Shown here: piece by piece, positions 17,045-26,417 of the stretch
Position numbering within the stretch: position 1 is the stretch's first letter
How the letters are laid out: every line of letters starts with the position of its first letter
Assembly (NCBI RefSeq): GCF_018221465.1
Contig: NZ_JAAIKR010000019.1
Location: 1-64,000 of the forward strand
Direction of reading: 5' to 3'
Length of the DNA: 64,000 bases
Source: Shewanella intestini
Lineage (GTDB): Bacteria > Pseudomonadota > Gammaproteobacteria > Enterobacterales > Shewanellaceae
Translations under genes and position numbers: made by a program
Notes under the pieces: generated by a model
Told to the model about the DNA's origin: nothing
The model's input: only the letters and a program-made list of their open reading frames with translations
Database searches by the model: none

Positions 17045-18755
17045 TTAAAGGCTCCTGCTGAGGTGGAAAGCTAAGGATAACGGTTGAACCACCATCTATG
17101 TTACTACGAAAGTTAATAGTACCGTTAAGTTTGTTTGCTCTTTCATGCATGATGCCAATGCCAAAGTGCTGATCTCGTTCTTTAATGTGTTCAATTCCTA
17201 AGCCGTTATCGCAAATTGAAATGCTCGGGTGGCCTTTATCATTAACGTTGCATTTAATACAAATTTTAGTCGCATTAGCGTGTTTTATAGAGTTTAACGT
17301 AGCTTCACGGGTGATTTGTAATATGTGGATATGCTGTTTGGCTTCCATTAAATGTGCAGGCAAATGATACTCAAGAAGTAACTGGGCGTCAGATTGTCCG
17401 CGTAATTGATCGAGCATCATTTCAATGCCTTGATGTAAGTCTGGCTCTTTTAGTGTCAATCTGAAAGTAGATAATAATTCTCGCAATTGACTATAGGCTG
17501 TGGTGACACCAGCATTAATTTGATGTAACTGTTTTTCTGCCTCTTCTTTGCCTTGGTCGCGTTTAAGGCTTTTGGTAAGCAGGTTAACTTGAATTTTTAA
17601 GAAAGATAATAGTTGGCCTAAAGAGTCGTGAAGTTCACGAGCGATGACCGCTCGTTCTTCCATTAATGCGAGCTGTTGACGTTGCTCCGTTGCATTATGA
17701 ATGGTGATTGAGCGAGTTAACATCATGGCGAAGTTTGCCAGTAATTGAGTATTAACCGCTTTTTGTGAAATAACGTCTAAATGCCCTAAGTGCTTATTGT
17801 TATGTATCAGTGGAAATGACACTGATTTGAGCTCGGAGTCTGCATCAGGCCAACCATCTAATGCTTCAATAACATCTTGAGTTTCATCCTGATGTTCAAT
17901 GACTAACCGCAAATAGGATATGCGTTCAAAGTGTTTTAGTTGATTTAAGGCGCCTTGCAGAGTTTTGTATTCAAGTTTATCAGCTTGCAGTTTTATTAAG
18001 TTATCGTAAAGAAAGTTAAGTTCGTTATTGGCACGGGTGAGCGCCACGGTTTTTTCATTAACTTGACCTTCGAGATCACGATATAAGGTCGATAGTTCGG
18101 TGGTAATTTTCTTTAGTGCATTACTTAACGCGGTTAATTCAATGTATTCCGTTTTAGGCATTTCTACATCAAACACCCCTCGGGAAATCGTTTCTGCACT
18201 ATCCATCAATTGATGTAACGGTTTTACGACGCGTTTTCGCGTATACGACACCGCGATCACGGCAATAAACAGCATTAATATTAACCCGCTAATTTGACTA
18301 ATTACCAGCCATCTTAATTTCAGCGCAGCAAACTGCTCCATTTTGAACACTAAAGTGTCAATGGTGTCGACAAAGTTTTTTAAGCCATTTTTATACTGCG
18401 TTAATTTGCCTTGCTCTATATAGGTACGCATTAATTGCCAGCGATTGATGACCTGTAAATATTGATCTGACAATTGAGTTGGGGAATACCAATTTAATGA
18501 CCGTTGCAATGCCGGAGAATCGAGGGTTTTTTCAAACTGAATGATTTTTTCGTTGGTTTGTTCTGGTTCATTTTGGGCATAAAGCAATAAGCGATAGCTT
18601 TGCATCCGCAGTGACCCAGAGGCGTTGATTGCTTTTGCATCGCCGATACTGATGGATAAATTGAAAATTGCATACAGAGCCAAACTTGAAGAAAGCAAAA
18701 TGAAGGCTAACATTAAACCTAAAATTGTTGAAGTAAGACTGCCACGCTTAATCAT
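17037..18755 (-). CDS. narQ: nitrate/nitrite sensor kinase NarQ
   Basis: 572 residues from the ATG at 18755, with AAAGG five bases upstream (an ATG five codons earlier, 18770, lacks one). Order: TM1, a periplasmic part containing the nitrate-binding P-box AINASGSLRMQSYRL, TM2, a HAMP linker, a coiled coil and GAF-like region, then a HisKA_3 dimerisation domain with the phospho-His in ARELHDSLGQ (about residue 375), and an HATPase_c with ICDNGLGI. It is the only sensor here and pairs with NarP by an 8-bp overlap. Confidence 0.87.
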   Translation of the reverse strand: MIKRGSLTSTILGLMLAFILLSSSLALYAIFNLSISIGDAKAINASGSLRMQSYRLLLYAQNEPEQTNEKIIQFEKTLDSPALQRSLNWYSPTQLSDQYLQVINRWQLMRTYIEQGKLTQYKNGLKNFVDTIDTLVFKMEQFAALKLRWLVISQISGLILMLFIAVIAVSYTRKRVVKPLHQLMDSAETISRGVFDVEMPKTEYIELTALSNALKKITTELSTLYRDLEGQVNEKTVALTRANNELNFLYDNLIKLQADKLEYKTLQGALNQLKHFERISYLRLVIEHQDETQDVIEALDGWPDADSELKSVSFPLIHNNKHLGHLDVISQKAVNTQLLANFAMMLTRSITIHNATEQRQQLALMEERAVIARELHDSLGQLLSFLKIQVNLLTKSLKRDQGKEEAEKQLHQINAGVTTAYSQLRELLSTFRLTLKEPDLHQGIEMMLDQLRGQSDAQLLLEYHLPAHLMEAKQHIHILQITREATLNSIKHANATKICIKCNVNDKGHPSISICDNGLGIEHIKERDQHFGIGIMHERANKLNGTINFRSNIDGGSTVILSFPPQQEPLNG

Positions 18756-18887
18756 GAGTGCCTTTAACATTAAAATTGACCATTACAAACTGTTACTAAT
18801 AATACTAAATTTAGCATAGGAATAGCAGTTGTTTATTGTGTTGAATACATTAGTTATTACTACTTTATGATGGCGACATGGAAAAAA

Positions 18888-18903
18888 TGTGAGTTATAAC
18901 ACG
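18888..18903. promoter_or_regulatory. CRP-like site upstream of nrfA
   Basis: TGTGA-N6-ACACG: the left half is perfect and the right half keeps CAC. CRP control of anaerobic respiration genes is known in Shewanella. The match is moderate. Confidence 0.4.
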
Positions 18904-18912
18904 GTGACATTT

Positions 18913-18926
18913 TTGATCTTGCGCAA
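18913..18926. promoter_or_regulatory. FNR/EtrA-like site upstream of nrfA
   Basis: TTGAT-N4-CGCAA: the left half is perfect, the right half has two changes from ATCAA. It sits between the CRP-like and NarP sites, consistent with oxygen-responsive control, but is weak alone. Confidence 0.35.
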
Positions 18927-18939
18927 AGTTCTATGGCAA

Positions 18940-18955
18940 TACTTATTAAGAGGTA
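18940..18955. promoter_or_regulatory. NarP 7-2-7 binding site
   Basis: TACTTAT-TA-AGAGGTA fits the 7-2-7 NarP/NarL consensus (TACYYMT inverted, 2-bp gap) at every defined position. It lies 85 bp before the nrfA start and between the divergent narQ and nrfA genes. Confidence 0.75.
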
Positions 18956-19040
18956 TTTTTAAAGCTTATTAAAAGCGATAAGTTTGAAAATGAATGGAAG
19001 TACTATGTATAAATAATAAAACGTAACACGGAGAATGGTG

Positions 19041-20441
19041 ATGAAGATGAATGCAAAAAAAGCGGCAATAAGCGCTATCCTTGCAAGTTCATTTATTGTT
19101 TCTGGCGCTTTTGCAAGCGATAAAACAGAACCTAGAAATGAAGTGTATAAAGATAGATATTCTGCTCAGTTTGAGTCGTGGCATGCTACTGACGAAAGTA
19201 CTGAAAATACGGATCTACTTAAAGAAGATCCTCGTTTAGTTATTTTGTGGGCCGGTTACGGTTTTGCGAAAGATTACAATGCGCCTCGTGGGCATATGTA
19301 TGCGATAACTGACATACGAAATACACTACGTACCGGTGCGCCAAAAAGCGATACTGATGGCCCTATGCCAATGGCATGTTGGAGTTGTAAAAGCCCTGAC
19401 GTACCGCGTGTTATTGAGGAACAAGGTGAGGATGGCTATTTCTCAGGTAAGTGGGCGAAATCTGGCGCTGAAATTGTCAACGTAATTGGTTGTTCTGATT
19501 GTCACGTTAAAGGCTCGCCACGCTTGCGCGTTTCTCGTCCTTTTGCTTTGCGTGCAATGGAAACATTAGGCACACCGTTTGATAAAGCTTCTCGTAAAGA
19601 CAAGCAGTCAATGGTTTGTGGTCAATGTCACGTTGAATACTACTTTGAGAAAACAAAAGACAAAAAAGGTTTTGTTCGCTTCCCTTGGGATATGGGCACT
19701 ACAGCCGACCAAATGGAAGTTTACTATGACAACCTAGAGTTTTCTGATTGGACTAATGCGTTATCTAAAGCGCCAATGCTAAAAGCTCAGCATCCTGGTT
19801 ATGAAACTTGGAAACTAGGCGTTCACGGTAAAAATAACGTCTCATGTACAGATTGTCATATGCCTCGCGTAGCGAAAGCAAACGGCAAAGGTAAATTTAC
19901 CGATCACAAAGTGGGTAACCCATTTGATCGCTTTAAAGAAACCTGTGGTACTTGTCATACTCAAAGCAAAGAGTTCATGGTTAATTTAACTAATGAACGT
20001 AAGCAAAAAGTAGCTGATCTAAATGATCGTGTTGAAAACCAATTGGTTAAAGCTCACTTTGAAGCTAAAGCTGCATGGGATGCTGGTGCATCTAAAGAAG
20101 AAATGAAAGCTATCTTAACTGATATCCGTCATTCTCAATGGCGCTGGGATTATGCAACTGCCTCTCATGGTGTTGCCGCTCATGCTCCTGAAGAAGCATT
20201 ACGTGTATTAGGCACTGCAGTAGATAAAGTTGGCCAAGCACGTATTAAACTTGCTCGTTTACTTACCGCTAAAGGTGTTAAACAACCTATCTCTTATCCA
20301 GATATTTCAACTAAAGCGAAAGCGCAAGCTGCTTTAGGTATGGATATGAAGAAATTAAATGCTGAAAAAGAACACTTCAAGAAAACAGTTGTACCGAAGT
20401 GGGAAGCAGAAGCTAAAAAACGTGAAGCGACCTATAAATAA
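19041..20441 (+). CDS. nrfA: cytochrome c552 nitrite reductase NrfA (pentahaem)
   Basis: 466 residues with a cleavable signal peptide (cut after GAFA). It reduces nitrite to ammonium in the periplasm. The catalytic haem has the Lys ligand motif CWSCK; four CxxCH motifs follow (CSDCH, CGQCH, CTDCH, CGTCH), giving the expected five haems. Length and C-terminal half match Shewanella NrfA closely. Start: the ATG at 19041, with GGAG seven bases upstream; the ATG at 19035 is too close to it. No nrfBCD genes follow, so electrons probably come from a CymA-type quinol dehydrogenase encoded elsewhere. Confidence 0.95.
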   Translation: MKMNAKKAAISAILASSFIVSGAFASDKTEPRNEVYKDRYSAQFESWHATDESTENTDLLKEDPRLVILWAGYGFAKDYNAPRGHMYAITDIRNTLRTGAPKSDTDGPMPMACWSCKSPDVPRVIEEQGEDGYFSGKWAKSGAEIVNVIGCSDCHVKGSPRLRVSRPFALRAMETLGTPFDKASRKDKQSMVCGQCHVEYYFEKTKDKKGFVRFPWDMGTTADQMEVYYDNLEFSDWTNALSKAPMLKAQHPGYETWKLGVHGKNNVSCTDCHMPRVAKANGKGKFTDHKVGNPFDRFKETCGTCHTQSKEFMVNLTNERKQKVADLNDRVENQLVKAHFEAKAAWDAGASKEEMKAILTDIRHSQWRWDYATASHGVAAHAPEEALRVLGTAVDKVGQARIKLARLLTAKGVKQPISYPDISTKAKAQAALGMDMKKLNAEKEHFKKTVVPKWEAEAKKREATYK

Positions 20442-20464
20442 CTTTTATAGCGACAGCTAACATT

Positions 20465-20492
20465 AAAAAGCCCTCTTTATGAGGGCTTTTTA
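20465..20492 (+). terminator. terminator after nrfA
   Basis: AAAAAGCCCTC and GAGGGCTTTTT form a hairpin with a 5-base loop. Confidence 0.9.
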
Positions 20493-20744
20493 CTGCATCG
20501 AATTTGATGTGAAAATCTATCACGTTGAAATACCTAACTCATGTTCGTTTTTGAGTGTTACTTAGCCTGACTAAAACCGATCCACAAATAGCTTGCGCAG
20601 TTAAATTTATCCTCCTGAAACCTCCCCATTAATCAACGTTGATTACCGTCGTTGCCCAACAATTGTGCATGCGCAATGAATGTAAATATTGTTTATTAAT
20701 TATCAATGAAAACGCACCAAAAATAGGCAATGTATTTTTTATGT

Positions 20745-20761
20745 TGCACTTTTATGGTGCC
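20745..20761. promoter_or_regulatory. NtrC-type site upstream of glnK-amtB
   Basis: TGCACT-N5-GGTGC closely matches the NtrC enhancer (TGCACC/T…GGTGCA). A weaker GCACCA half-site lies about 30 bp upstream. The rest of the 20493-20888 gap is AT-rich; a poor sigma-54-like box (TTGGCC…TTGAA, 20824-20840) lies about 50 bp before the glnK start but lacks the GC at -12. Confidence 0.6.
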
Positions 20762-20888
20762 TAAAAAGATGTGCATATGTGTATTTTTATTTTATTATTC
20801 AATATTTTCAATTAGTTAAATAATTGGCCTAATGATTGAATTGTTGTATTCAGCAAATAACAACAAATTGAATTAATTGGAGGTCGAG

Positions 20889-21227
20889 ATGAAACTCGTC
20901 AGCGCAATCATCAAACCATTTAAGTTAGATGATGTCCGTGAAGCAATTGCAGGCATGGGTATTGAAGGCATGACCGTTACCGAAGTAAAAGGTTTTGGTC
21001 GTCAAAAAGGACATACTGAGCTTTATCGAGGCGCTGAGTATCAAGTGGATTTTCTACCAAAGGTTAAACTCGAAATTGCGACAAAATCTGAAAATTTAGA
21101 CATGCTAGTTGAAGCCATTAGTTCAGCGGCACATACCGGCAAGATTGGCGACGGTAAAATTTTTGTCACTGAATTAGAACAAGCAATCCGTATCCGTACG
21201 GGCGAGCTTGATAACGAAGCGCTTTAG
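20889..21227 (+). CDS. glnK: P-II nitrogen signalling protein GlnK
   Basis: 112 residues, the normal P-II length. The uridylylated Tyr is Y51 in the T-loop (GAEYQVDF), and the C-terminal signature TGKIGDGKIFV is present. Start: the ATG at 20889 behind GGAGG. Its gene is nine bases before amtB, the classic glnK-amtB pair; P-II blocks the AmtB channel when nitrogen is sufficient. An NtrC-like site lies upstream. Confidence 0.93.
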   Translation: MKLVSAIIKPFKLDDVREAIAGMGIEGMTVTEVKGFGRQKGHTELYRGAEYQVDFLPKVKLEIATKSENLDMLVEAISSAAHTGKIGDGKIFVTELEQAIRIRTGELDNEAL

Positions 21228-21236
21228 GGGGAAGTC

Positions 21237-22484
21237 ATGGAAGAGTTAACCAAATTAGGTTTAACCGTCACAGAGTTACGATTTGCACTGGATACTTTTT
21301 ACTTTTTAATTTCCGGTGCGTTAGTGATGTGGATGGCAGCAGGTTTTGCCATGTTAGAAGCTGGACTTGTGCGTTCGAAAAATACCACTGAAATTTTAAC
21401 AAAAAACGTGTGTTTATATTCTATTGCTTGTGTGATGTACCTCATTTTAGGGTACAACATTATGTATGTAGATAATGTTGACGGTGGCATTTTACCTTCT
21501 TTTGGCGCGTTAATTGGCAGCCAAAGTGAAGGTGCTGATCATGCACTAGAATCTGACTTTTTCTTCCAAGTTGTGTTTGTTGCAACAGCAATGTCGATTG
21601 TGTCTGGTGCCGTTGCTGAGCGGATGAAACTATGGGCTTTCCTTGCTTTCTCGGTTGTGATGACAGGCGTCATTTATCCTATTGAAGGCTATTGGACTTG
21701 GGGTGGCGGTTTTGTTGCTCAAGCAGGTTTTGTTGACTTTGCAGGTAGCGGAATTGTGCACATGGCGGGTGCTGCAGCAGCAATCTCAGGAGTATTATTA
21801 CTGGGTGCGCGTAAAGGTAAGTATGGTGCAAACGGTCAGGTGAATCCAATCCCTGGGTCTAACTTACCTATGGCGACACTGGGTATGTTTATCTTATGGA
21901 TGGGCTGGTTCGGATTTAATGGTGGTTCTCAATTATTAGTGTCAGATGCAGAAAATGCCAGTGCAGTAGCCAAGATCTTTGTCAATACAAACTCTGCCGC
22001 TGCGTTTGGTGCAGTGTCGGCTTTGTTAGTATGTCGATTTGTTTGGGGCAAAGCTGATCTAACCATGATTTTAAATGGTGCATTGGCAGGGCTTGTTGCA
22101 ATTACTGCCGACCCTCTGTCTCCTTCATTTTTGATGGCTGGCATGATTGGTGTGATTGCAGGTGTTGTGGTGATTGTATCGATTATCGCTTTTGACCGAA
22201 TTAAAATTGATGATCCCGTAGGTGCTATTTCGGTGCATGGCGTAGCAGGCTTTTTAGGGTTGATGTTAGTGCCTTTATCAAATGCTGATGCAAGTTTTGC
22301 TAGCCAGTTGTTTGGCGCTGCAGTTATCTTTGGTTGGGTATTTGCTGCTTCACTTGCCGTTTGGGCGGTGCTTAAATACACCGTGGGTATTCGAGTAAGC
22401 GAAGAGGAAGAATATACCGGTATGGATGCCTCGGACTGTGGAATTGATGCTTATCCTGAGTTTGTTAGCGTGAAAAGTGCATAA
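21237..22484 (+). CDS. amtB: ammonium transporter AmtB
   Basis: 415 residues, about 11 membrane helices without a cleaved signal. AmtB markers are the segment GFAMLEAGLVRSKN, the DFAGSGIVHMAGAAAA stretch holding the first pore His, and the second pore His in SVHGVAG. It conducts ammonia across the inner membrane and is gated by GlnK. A terminator follows at once. Confidence 0.93.
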   Translation: MEELTKLGLTVTELRFALDTFYFLISGALVMWMAAGFAMLEAGLVRSKNTTEILTKNVCLYSIACVMYLILGYNIMYVDNVDGGILPSFGALIGSQSEGADHALESDFFFQVVFVATAMSIVSGAVAERMKLWAFLAFSVVMTGVIYPIEGYWTWGGGFVAQAGFVDFAGSGIVHMAGAAAAISGVLLLGARKGKYGANGQVNPIPGSNLPMATLGMFILWMGWFGFNGGSQLLVSDAENASAVAKIFVNTNSAAAFGAVSALLVCRFVWGKADLTMILNGALAGLVAITADPLSPSFLMAGMIGVIAGVVVIVSIIAFDRIKIDDPVGAISVHGVAGFLGLMLVPLSNADASFASQLFGAAVIFGWVFAASLAVWAVLKYTVGIRVSEEEEYTGMDASDCGIDAYPEFVSVKSA

Positions 22485-22511
22485 CGGCATATAACCGTAT
22501 TGAAACGAATA

Positions 22512-22536
22512 ACAGAGCCAACAGGCTCTGTTTTTG
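22512..22536 (+). terminator. terminator after amtB
   Basis: ACAGAGCC and GGCTCTGT pair across a 4-base loop, then TTTTT. Confidence 0.85.
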
Positions 22537-22719
22537 TATGTTGCATTGTCTATAGGGCTTGCTTGAGTGAGTGCGATTAAGCAAGTGGTGTTATTTAGCG
22601 GCTAAAAAATATGCTATGTTGAAGCTAAGTTGGTATTGATTTAGGCGTGTAGTTTGATAAATGCAGGTTGTTGCGGGTTTATCTAACGTTTCTAATGTAA
22701 TGACATTTAGGTGGTCGAT

Positions 22720-23046
22720 ATGCGGTTAAACTCGTTTGTTATTTTATTAATGACAGCAATGACGCTCAGTTATCCTTTGATGACTTATGCGGGAAAAGTA
22801 GTCGTTAGGAATTCTTCGGAACCTTTTGATGCCTTTGCTGTAAGAGATCAGGTATTAGCTGAGCATGATTGGAAAGAAGCTTTGCGATTACAAAGAAGTC
22901 TGACGATTATTCAATCATTGCCCTCAGGATGTATTGTCACCCCTAGCCCGTATCGACACTACCGATGTGGTCATCAGTTTTATCGACCTTATGCGCATAA
23001 TAACCAGCAATTATTTATTCAAATTGACCCGCCAAAGAAACGATAA
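22720..23046 (+). CDS. small exported protein, function unknown
   Basis: 108 residues from the ATG at 22720 (AGGTGG just upstream). A signal peptide is likely (hydrophobic run, probable cut after TYA). The mature part has two Cys residues, in PSGCIVTP and YRCGH, that could form a disulfide in the periplasm. No domain is recognised. It has no evident operon partner; the next gene begins 108 bp later. Confidence 0.6.
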   Translation: MRLNSFVILLMTAMTLSYPLMTYAGKVVVRNSSEPFDAFAVRDQVLAEHDWKEALRLQRSLTIIQSLPSGCIVTPSPYRHYRCGHQFYRPYAHNNQQLFIQIDPPKKR

Positions 23047-23154
23047 CATTATGCGTTAAACTGGCTTTGACTGCGGTATTACAACAGACCAGTTTTGGCA
23101 AAAAGAGCCGTTGTTGACTAGACTGTATGCAGACTTTCTCACTCAGGAGGGAGT

Positions 23155-24390
23155 ATGTTTAGTCTTTTAAAACCAATCACAACAATGCCATTAATCGCAT
23201 GTGTTCATAAGTTTAGTCGCCGTTCGATACCAATGACATCATGGCTGTTTAGCTCATTATTAATGGTGCTGCTAAGCGCTTGCCAGTCAAATTATCACTC
23301 ACGTTTAGATGTTGATACGCAATCTTTATTTCTCGATGAACACTTTATCCAACAAGATGTTTTGGCCGTTAAAGATATCTTTGCATTACCGGATGAGTTT
23401 AAAAACCAAGTCAGGCATGACTATTTAGCGGCATCTCGTACTAAAGGAAGTCGATTTTATCCTAATATTTGGTTGGCAAATTATGTCGGCGCACAAGATG
23501 GATTGTTTCAATATCAAGATCACTATACTCGCTCGGCGTCAGTGACAGCATTAAATCGTTTGGGCAATTGCATGTCGTTAGTGGTGTTGTCTGCAGCAAT
23601 TGCGGATGAATTTGATATTGATGTTGAGTTTCAAGATATTGAAGTGCAACCGGTATGGGATAAACGAGGTGGTTTTTATCTTGTAAACGGGCACGTTAAT
23701 CTTAAGCTTTTACCGAGTGAACGCTTAAATACATACTCCATGTTTGAAAAAAAAGTGACAGTAGATTTTTTACCAGAGCGTACCATTAGAGCCTATAAAG
23801 CCAACACCGTTTCGCGTAAAACGCTCGTCGCGATGTTTTATAATAATGTCGCGGCAGAATCGTTAGTGAAAGGAGATCTGGACTTAGCTTATGCTCTGAT
23901 AAAAAAAGGTATTCAATACGACGTCAATTATTTACCTGCCATGAATACTCTTGCCGTTATTTATCGTCACAAAGCGTTGACTGAGCAAGCTGAGTTAGTT
24001 TATCGCATCGTGTTACAGCGACAACCTCAGGAGTTAACCACTTTATTTAATTTATCACTTATTTTAGGTGAACAAGGGCGTTTAGATGAATGGCATGAGG
24101 TACATAAAATATTGGAATTAGCCCGTATTAATAACCCATTTTATTATTATGATATGGCCCAGCAGGCCTATCTTGAGAAGCAATTTCAAGAAGCACTTAT
24201 GTGGTATAAACGAGCGGTAGCAAAAGCGGATTATCGGCATGAGTTTTACTTTGGTTTGTCTAGAGCCTATTGGGCGACGGGTGATGAGCAGTTAGCGAAA
24301 AAACACTTACAAAAAGCATTAGCATTAAGTACTGATTCAAATAACAAGCAACGTTATCAATTGAAGTTAAAGGCCATGCAAGCGCATTAG
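23155..24390 (+). CDS. lipoprotein with possible transglutaminase-like half and TPR repeats
   Basis: 411 residues behind a strong AGGAGG site. A lipobox (LLSAC) comes after about 40 residues; the signal core could also start at a later ATG (MTSWLF). The first half has an NRLGNCMSLVVL stretch and a later GGFYLVNGHVNLKLL, placing a Cys and a His as in transglutaminase-like folds; this is inference. The second half is TPR repeats (GDLDLAYALIKKGIQYD, AVIYRHKALTEQAELVY, FQEALMWYKRAV). No neighbour suggests a substrate. Confidence 0.65.
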   Translation: MFSLLKPITTMPLIACVHKFSRRSIPMTSWLFSSLLMVLLSACQSNYHSRLDVDTQSLFLDEHFIQQDVLAVKDIFALPDEFKNQVRHDYLAASRTKGSRFYPNIWLANYVGAQDGLFQYQDHYTRSASVTALNRLGNCMSLVVLSAAIADEFDIDVEFQDIEVQPVWDKRGGFYLVNGHVNLKLLPSERLNTYSMFEKKVTVDFLPERTIRAYKANTVSRKTLVAMFYNNVAAESLVKGDLDLAYALIKKGIQYDVNYLPAMNTLAVIYRHKALTEQAELVYRIVLQRQPQELTTLFNLSLILGEQGRLDEWHEVHKILELARINNPFYYYDMAQQAYLEKQFQEALMWYKRAVAKADYRHEFYFGLSRAYWATGDEQLAKKHLQKALALSTDSNNKQRYQLKLKAMQAH

Positions 24391-24782
24391 TCGGACAATT
24401 AATGCTTCGATAACCCACAAAAAGTGCAGTTTCTAATACCCTAGTGTGACTCATTAATGGTGCGCTGTATTTACTTCACGCTCACTTTTTTAAGCTAATT
24501 ATGATAAAAGTAGTCACTGACTTATTATTGGTCATATATATCGCTTAAAATTATATTTATATGGTTTTTTTATTCATTATTTATCAGAAAAAATTAAAGG
24601 TTGTTGTTTAAAGTTATATAAAAAACAGTCGCTTAACTTTTGATTGTTGTTGTGAATAATCTTTTGTTGCAAAGCGGTTGATTACTGGTTAAATTGAATT
24701 GTTATGTCATTTAATTCAATGCTTTTTGTTTGTTTTAGTGTGTTATTTGATGAGGTTTGATTTTAGTTGGAGTCAGGGTTGT
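24391..24782. other. AT-rich gap before the DAHP synthase gene
   Basis: No gene that I believe. The stretch is very AT-rich and holds a hairpin with arms ATTGAATT/AATTCAAT (24693-24720) followed by a T-rich run, which might act in attenuation. No TyrR or TrpR box was recognised. Confidence 0.4.
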
Positions 24783-25841
24783 ATGTTTTATCAAAATGAT
24801 GATGTAAGAATTAATGCTGTAAAAGAGTTATTGCCGCCAATTGCAATTCTTGAACGATTTCCAGCCTCAGAAAATGCCTCTGAAACTGTATTTAAAGCTC
24901 GAGATAGCATTCATCGTATTTTGAATAAAAAAGATGATCGTTTATTAGTTGTGATTGGCCCATGTTCTATACATGACCCGGTTGCTGCACTTGATTATGG
25001 TCGTCGCCTAGTTGAGTTAAGAGAACAATATCAAGACCAACTTGAAATAGTGATGCGAGTCTATTTTGAAAAACCACGCACCACAGTGGGTTGGAAAGGA
25101 TTAATTAATGACCCTTATATGGATAACAGCTATAAATTAAACGATGGATTAAGAACAGCACGTAAACTGTTGGTTGAACTCAATAATAGCGGTATGCCAA
25201 CAGCTGGTGAGTTTTTAGACATGATCACCCCTCAGTATATGGCAGACCTTATGTGCTGGGGTGCCATTGGGGCACGAACAACTGAGTCGCAAGTTCACCG
25301 AGAATTAGCTTCTGGTTTATCATGCCCAGTAGGATTTAAAAATGGCACTGATGGCACCATTAAGGTCGCTATTGATGCCATTGGCGCGTCAAATGCACCG
25401 CATCATTTTCTTTCCGTGACCAAGCTTGGTCATTCTGCGATAGTATCAACAAAAGGAAACCCTGATTGCCATATTATTTTACGTGGTGGTAAAGCTCCTA
25501 ATTATAGCGCTGAGCATGTTGAGCAAATTACTCAACAATTAGTGAGCTCTAAACTTGAAGCCAACATTATGATTGACTTTAGTCATGCCAATAGTGAAAA
25601 AGATTATCGTCGTCAGATGTTAGTCGCCAAAGATGTGGCTAAGCAAATTAGTCAAGGTAGTACAGCCATATTTGGTGCAATGGTCGAAAGTAACCTTGTT
25701 GAAGGTAGACAAGATATTGCCGCAGGAAAAGAACTGACCTATGGCCAAAGTGTTACTGATGGCTGTATTGGTTGGGGTGATACAGAAGAATTAATAGAGA
25801 GATTAAACCAAGCTGTGTTAGATAAACGACAAAGTCAATAA
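24783..25841 (+). CDS. 3-deoxy-7-phosphoheptulonate (DAHP) synthase, class I
   Basis: 352 residues from the ATG at 24783. It condenses phosphoenolpyruvate and erythrose 4-phosphate, the first step of aromatic synthesis. Markers: LVVIGPCSIHD, MRVYFEKPRTTVGWKG, GARTTESQVHRELASG, GFKNGTDG and IMIDFSHANS. The N-terminal extension holding the feedback site is present, but whether it is the Phe-, Tyr- or Trp-sensitive form cannot be read with confidence. An upstream in-frame ATG (24699) adds a hydrophobic tail not found in the family. Confidence 0.9.
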   Translation: MFYQNDDVRINAVKELLPPIAILERFPASENASETVFKARDSIHRILNKKDDRLLVVIGPCSIHDPVAALDYGRRLVELREQYQDQLEIVMRVYFEKPRTTVGWKGLINDPYMDNSYKLNDGLRTARKLLVELNNSGMPTAGEFLDMITPQYMADLMCWGAIGARTTESQVHRELASGLSCPVGFKNGTDGTIKVAIDAIGASNAPHHFLSVTKLGHSAIVSTKGNPDCHIILRGGKAPNYSAEHVEQITQQLVSSKLEANIMIDFSHANSEKDYRRQMLVAKDVAKQISQGSTAIFGAMVESNLVEGRQDIAAGKELTYGQSVTDGCIGWGDTEELIERLNQAVLDKRQSQ

Positions 25842-25850
25842 ATAGTAAAA

Positions 25851-25873
25851 CTAAGGCGCATTATGCGCCTTAG
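25851..25873. terminator. bidirectional terminator
   Basis: CTAAGGCGCA and TGCGCCTTAG form a 10-bp stem with a 3-base loop, with A-rich and T-rich flanks. It serves the DAHP synthase gene and the convergent small gene. Confidence 0.8.
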
Positions 25874-26047
25874 TTATTTAGCTAGATGTACTAGATATTC
25901 ATTGGCTTTAGCGAGACTTCCAAAGGCTGAAATCAAGTTTTTTCTGCCTTTATCTTCTAGTTCAGAGTTACCCGATTCAATCATCATCCATACCCAAGTT
26001 TGAATTAATTGTTTTGGTGGGTATTGCACTTTGGTTGTGTCCAACAT
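25874..26047 (-). CDS. small cytosolic protein, function unknown
   Basis: 57 residues from the ATG at 26047, with AGGA six bases upstream. It is soluble and mostly helical (LIQTWVWMMIESGNSELED, then ISAFGSLAKANEYLV). No family is recognised. The good ribosome site and the shared terminator argue that it is real. Confidence 0.55.
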   Translation of the reverse strand: MLDTTKVQYPPKQLIQTWVWMMIESGNSELEDKGRKNLISAFGSLAKANEYLVHLAK

Positions 26048-26417
26048 AAAATTTCCTAGCAATTCAATTGGTTAGCTTTCTGTTGCTAAAAGCTACTACT
26101 AAGTTCAGAGCAGAATATCAAATTCTTTTATTCGAGATAACTGTAAAACATCATAAAAAAGGTTTCTAGGTAAAATATTTTATTAAATTAGCTCCTTGGT
26201 ATTATACGAATTTTTTAAATGTAAGTCTAAAGCTGTATGCTGCAGTTATTTTCTCTTGGAGAATCATGATTGAGGGTTAATCTTTAATGACATTCTCTTC
26301 CAAAAAGCGATGAGTGATAAGTTAACTGGCCAATAGATGTGATTAAATAATGAGGTTAGCGCAAGACAAGTGTCAGCAATTATTTTTGAGGCTTTTTAAA
26401 GCGAAAAGGGGCAGTTA
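26048..26417. other. gap between the small gene and the ABC exporter gene
   Basis: AT-rich, with a TATTATACGAATT stretch that could be a -10 region. Two tiny ATG frames (4 and 8 codons) are seen but nothing supports them as genes. Confidence 0.35.

Noticed and set aside
20824-20840. Sigma-54 promoter for glnK
   Set aside because: The TTGGCC half is fair but the -12 element reads TTGAA and lacks GC; noted only as weak.
21929-22381. 150-codon antisense frame inside amtB
   Set aside because: It is a shadow of the strongly supported amtB frame and has no ribosome site or family.
24693-24720. Attenuator with leader peptide before the DAHP synthase gene
   Set aside because: The hairpin is purely A/T and no leader rich in aromatic codons was found.
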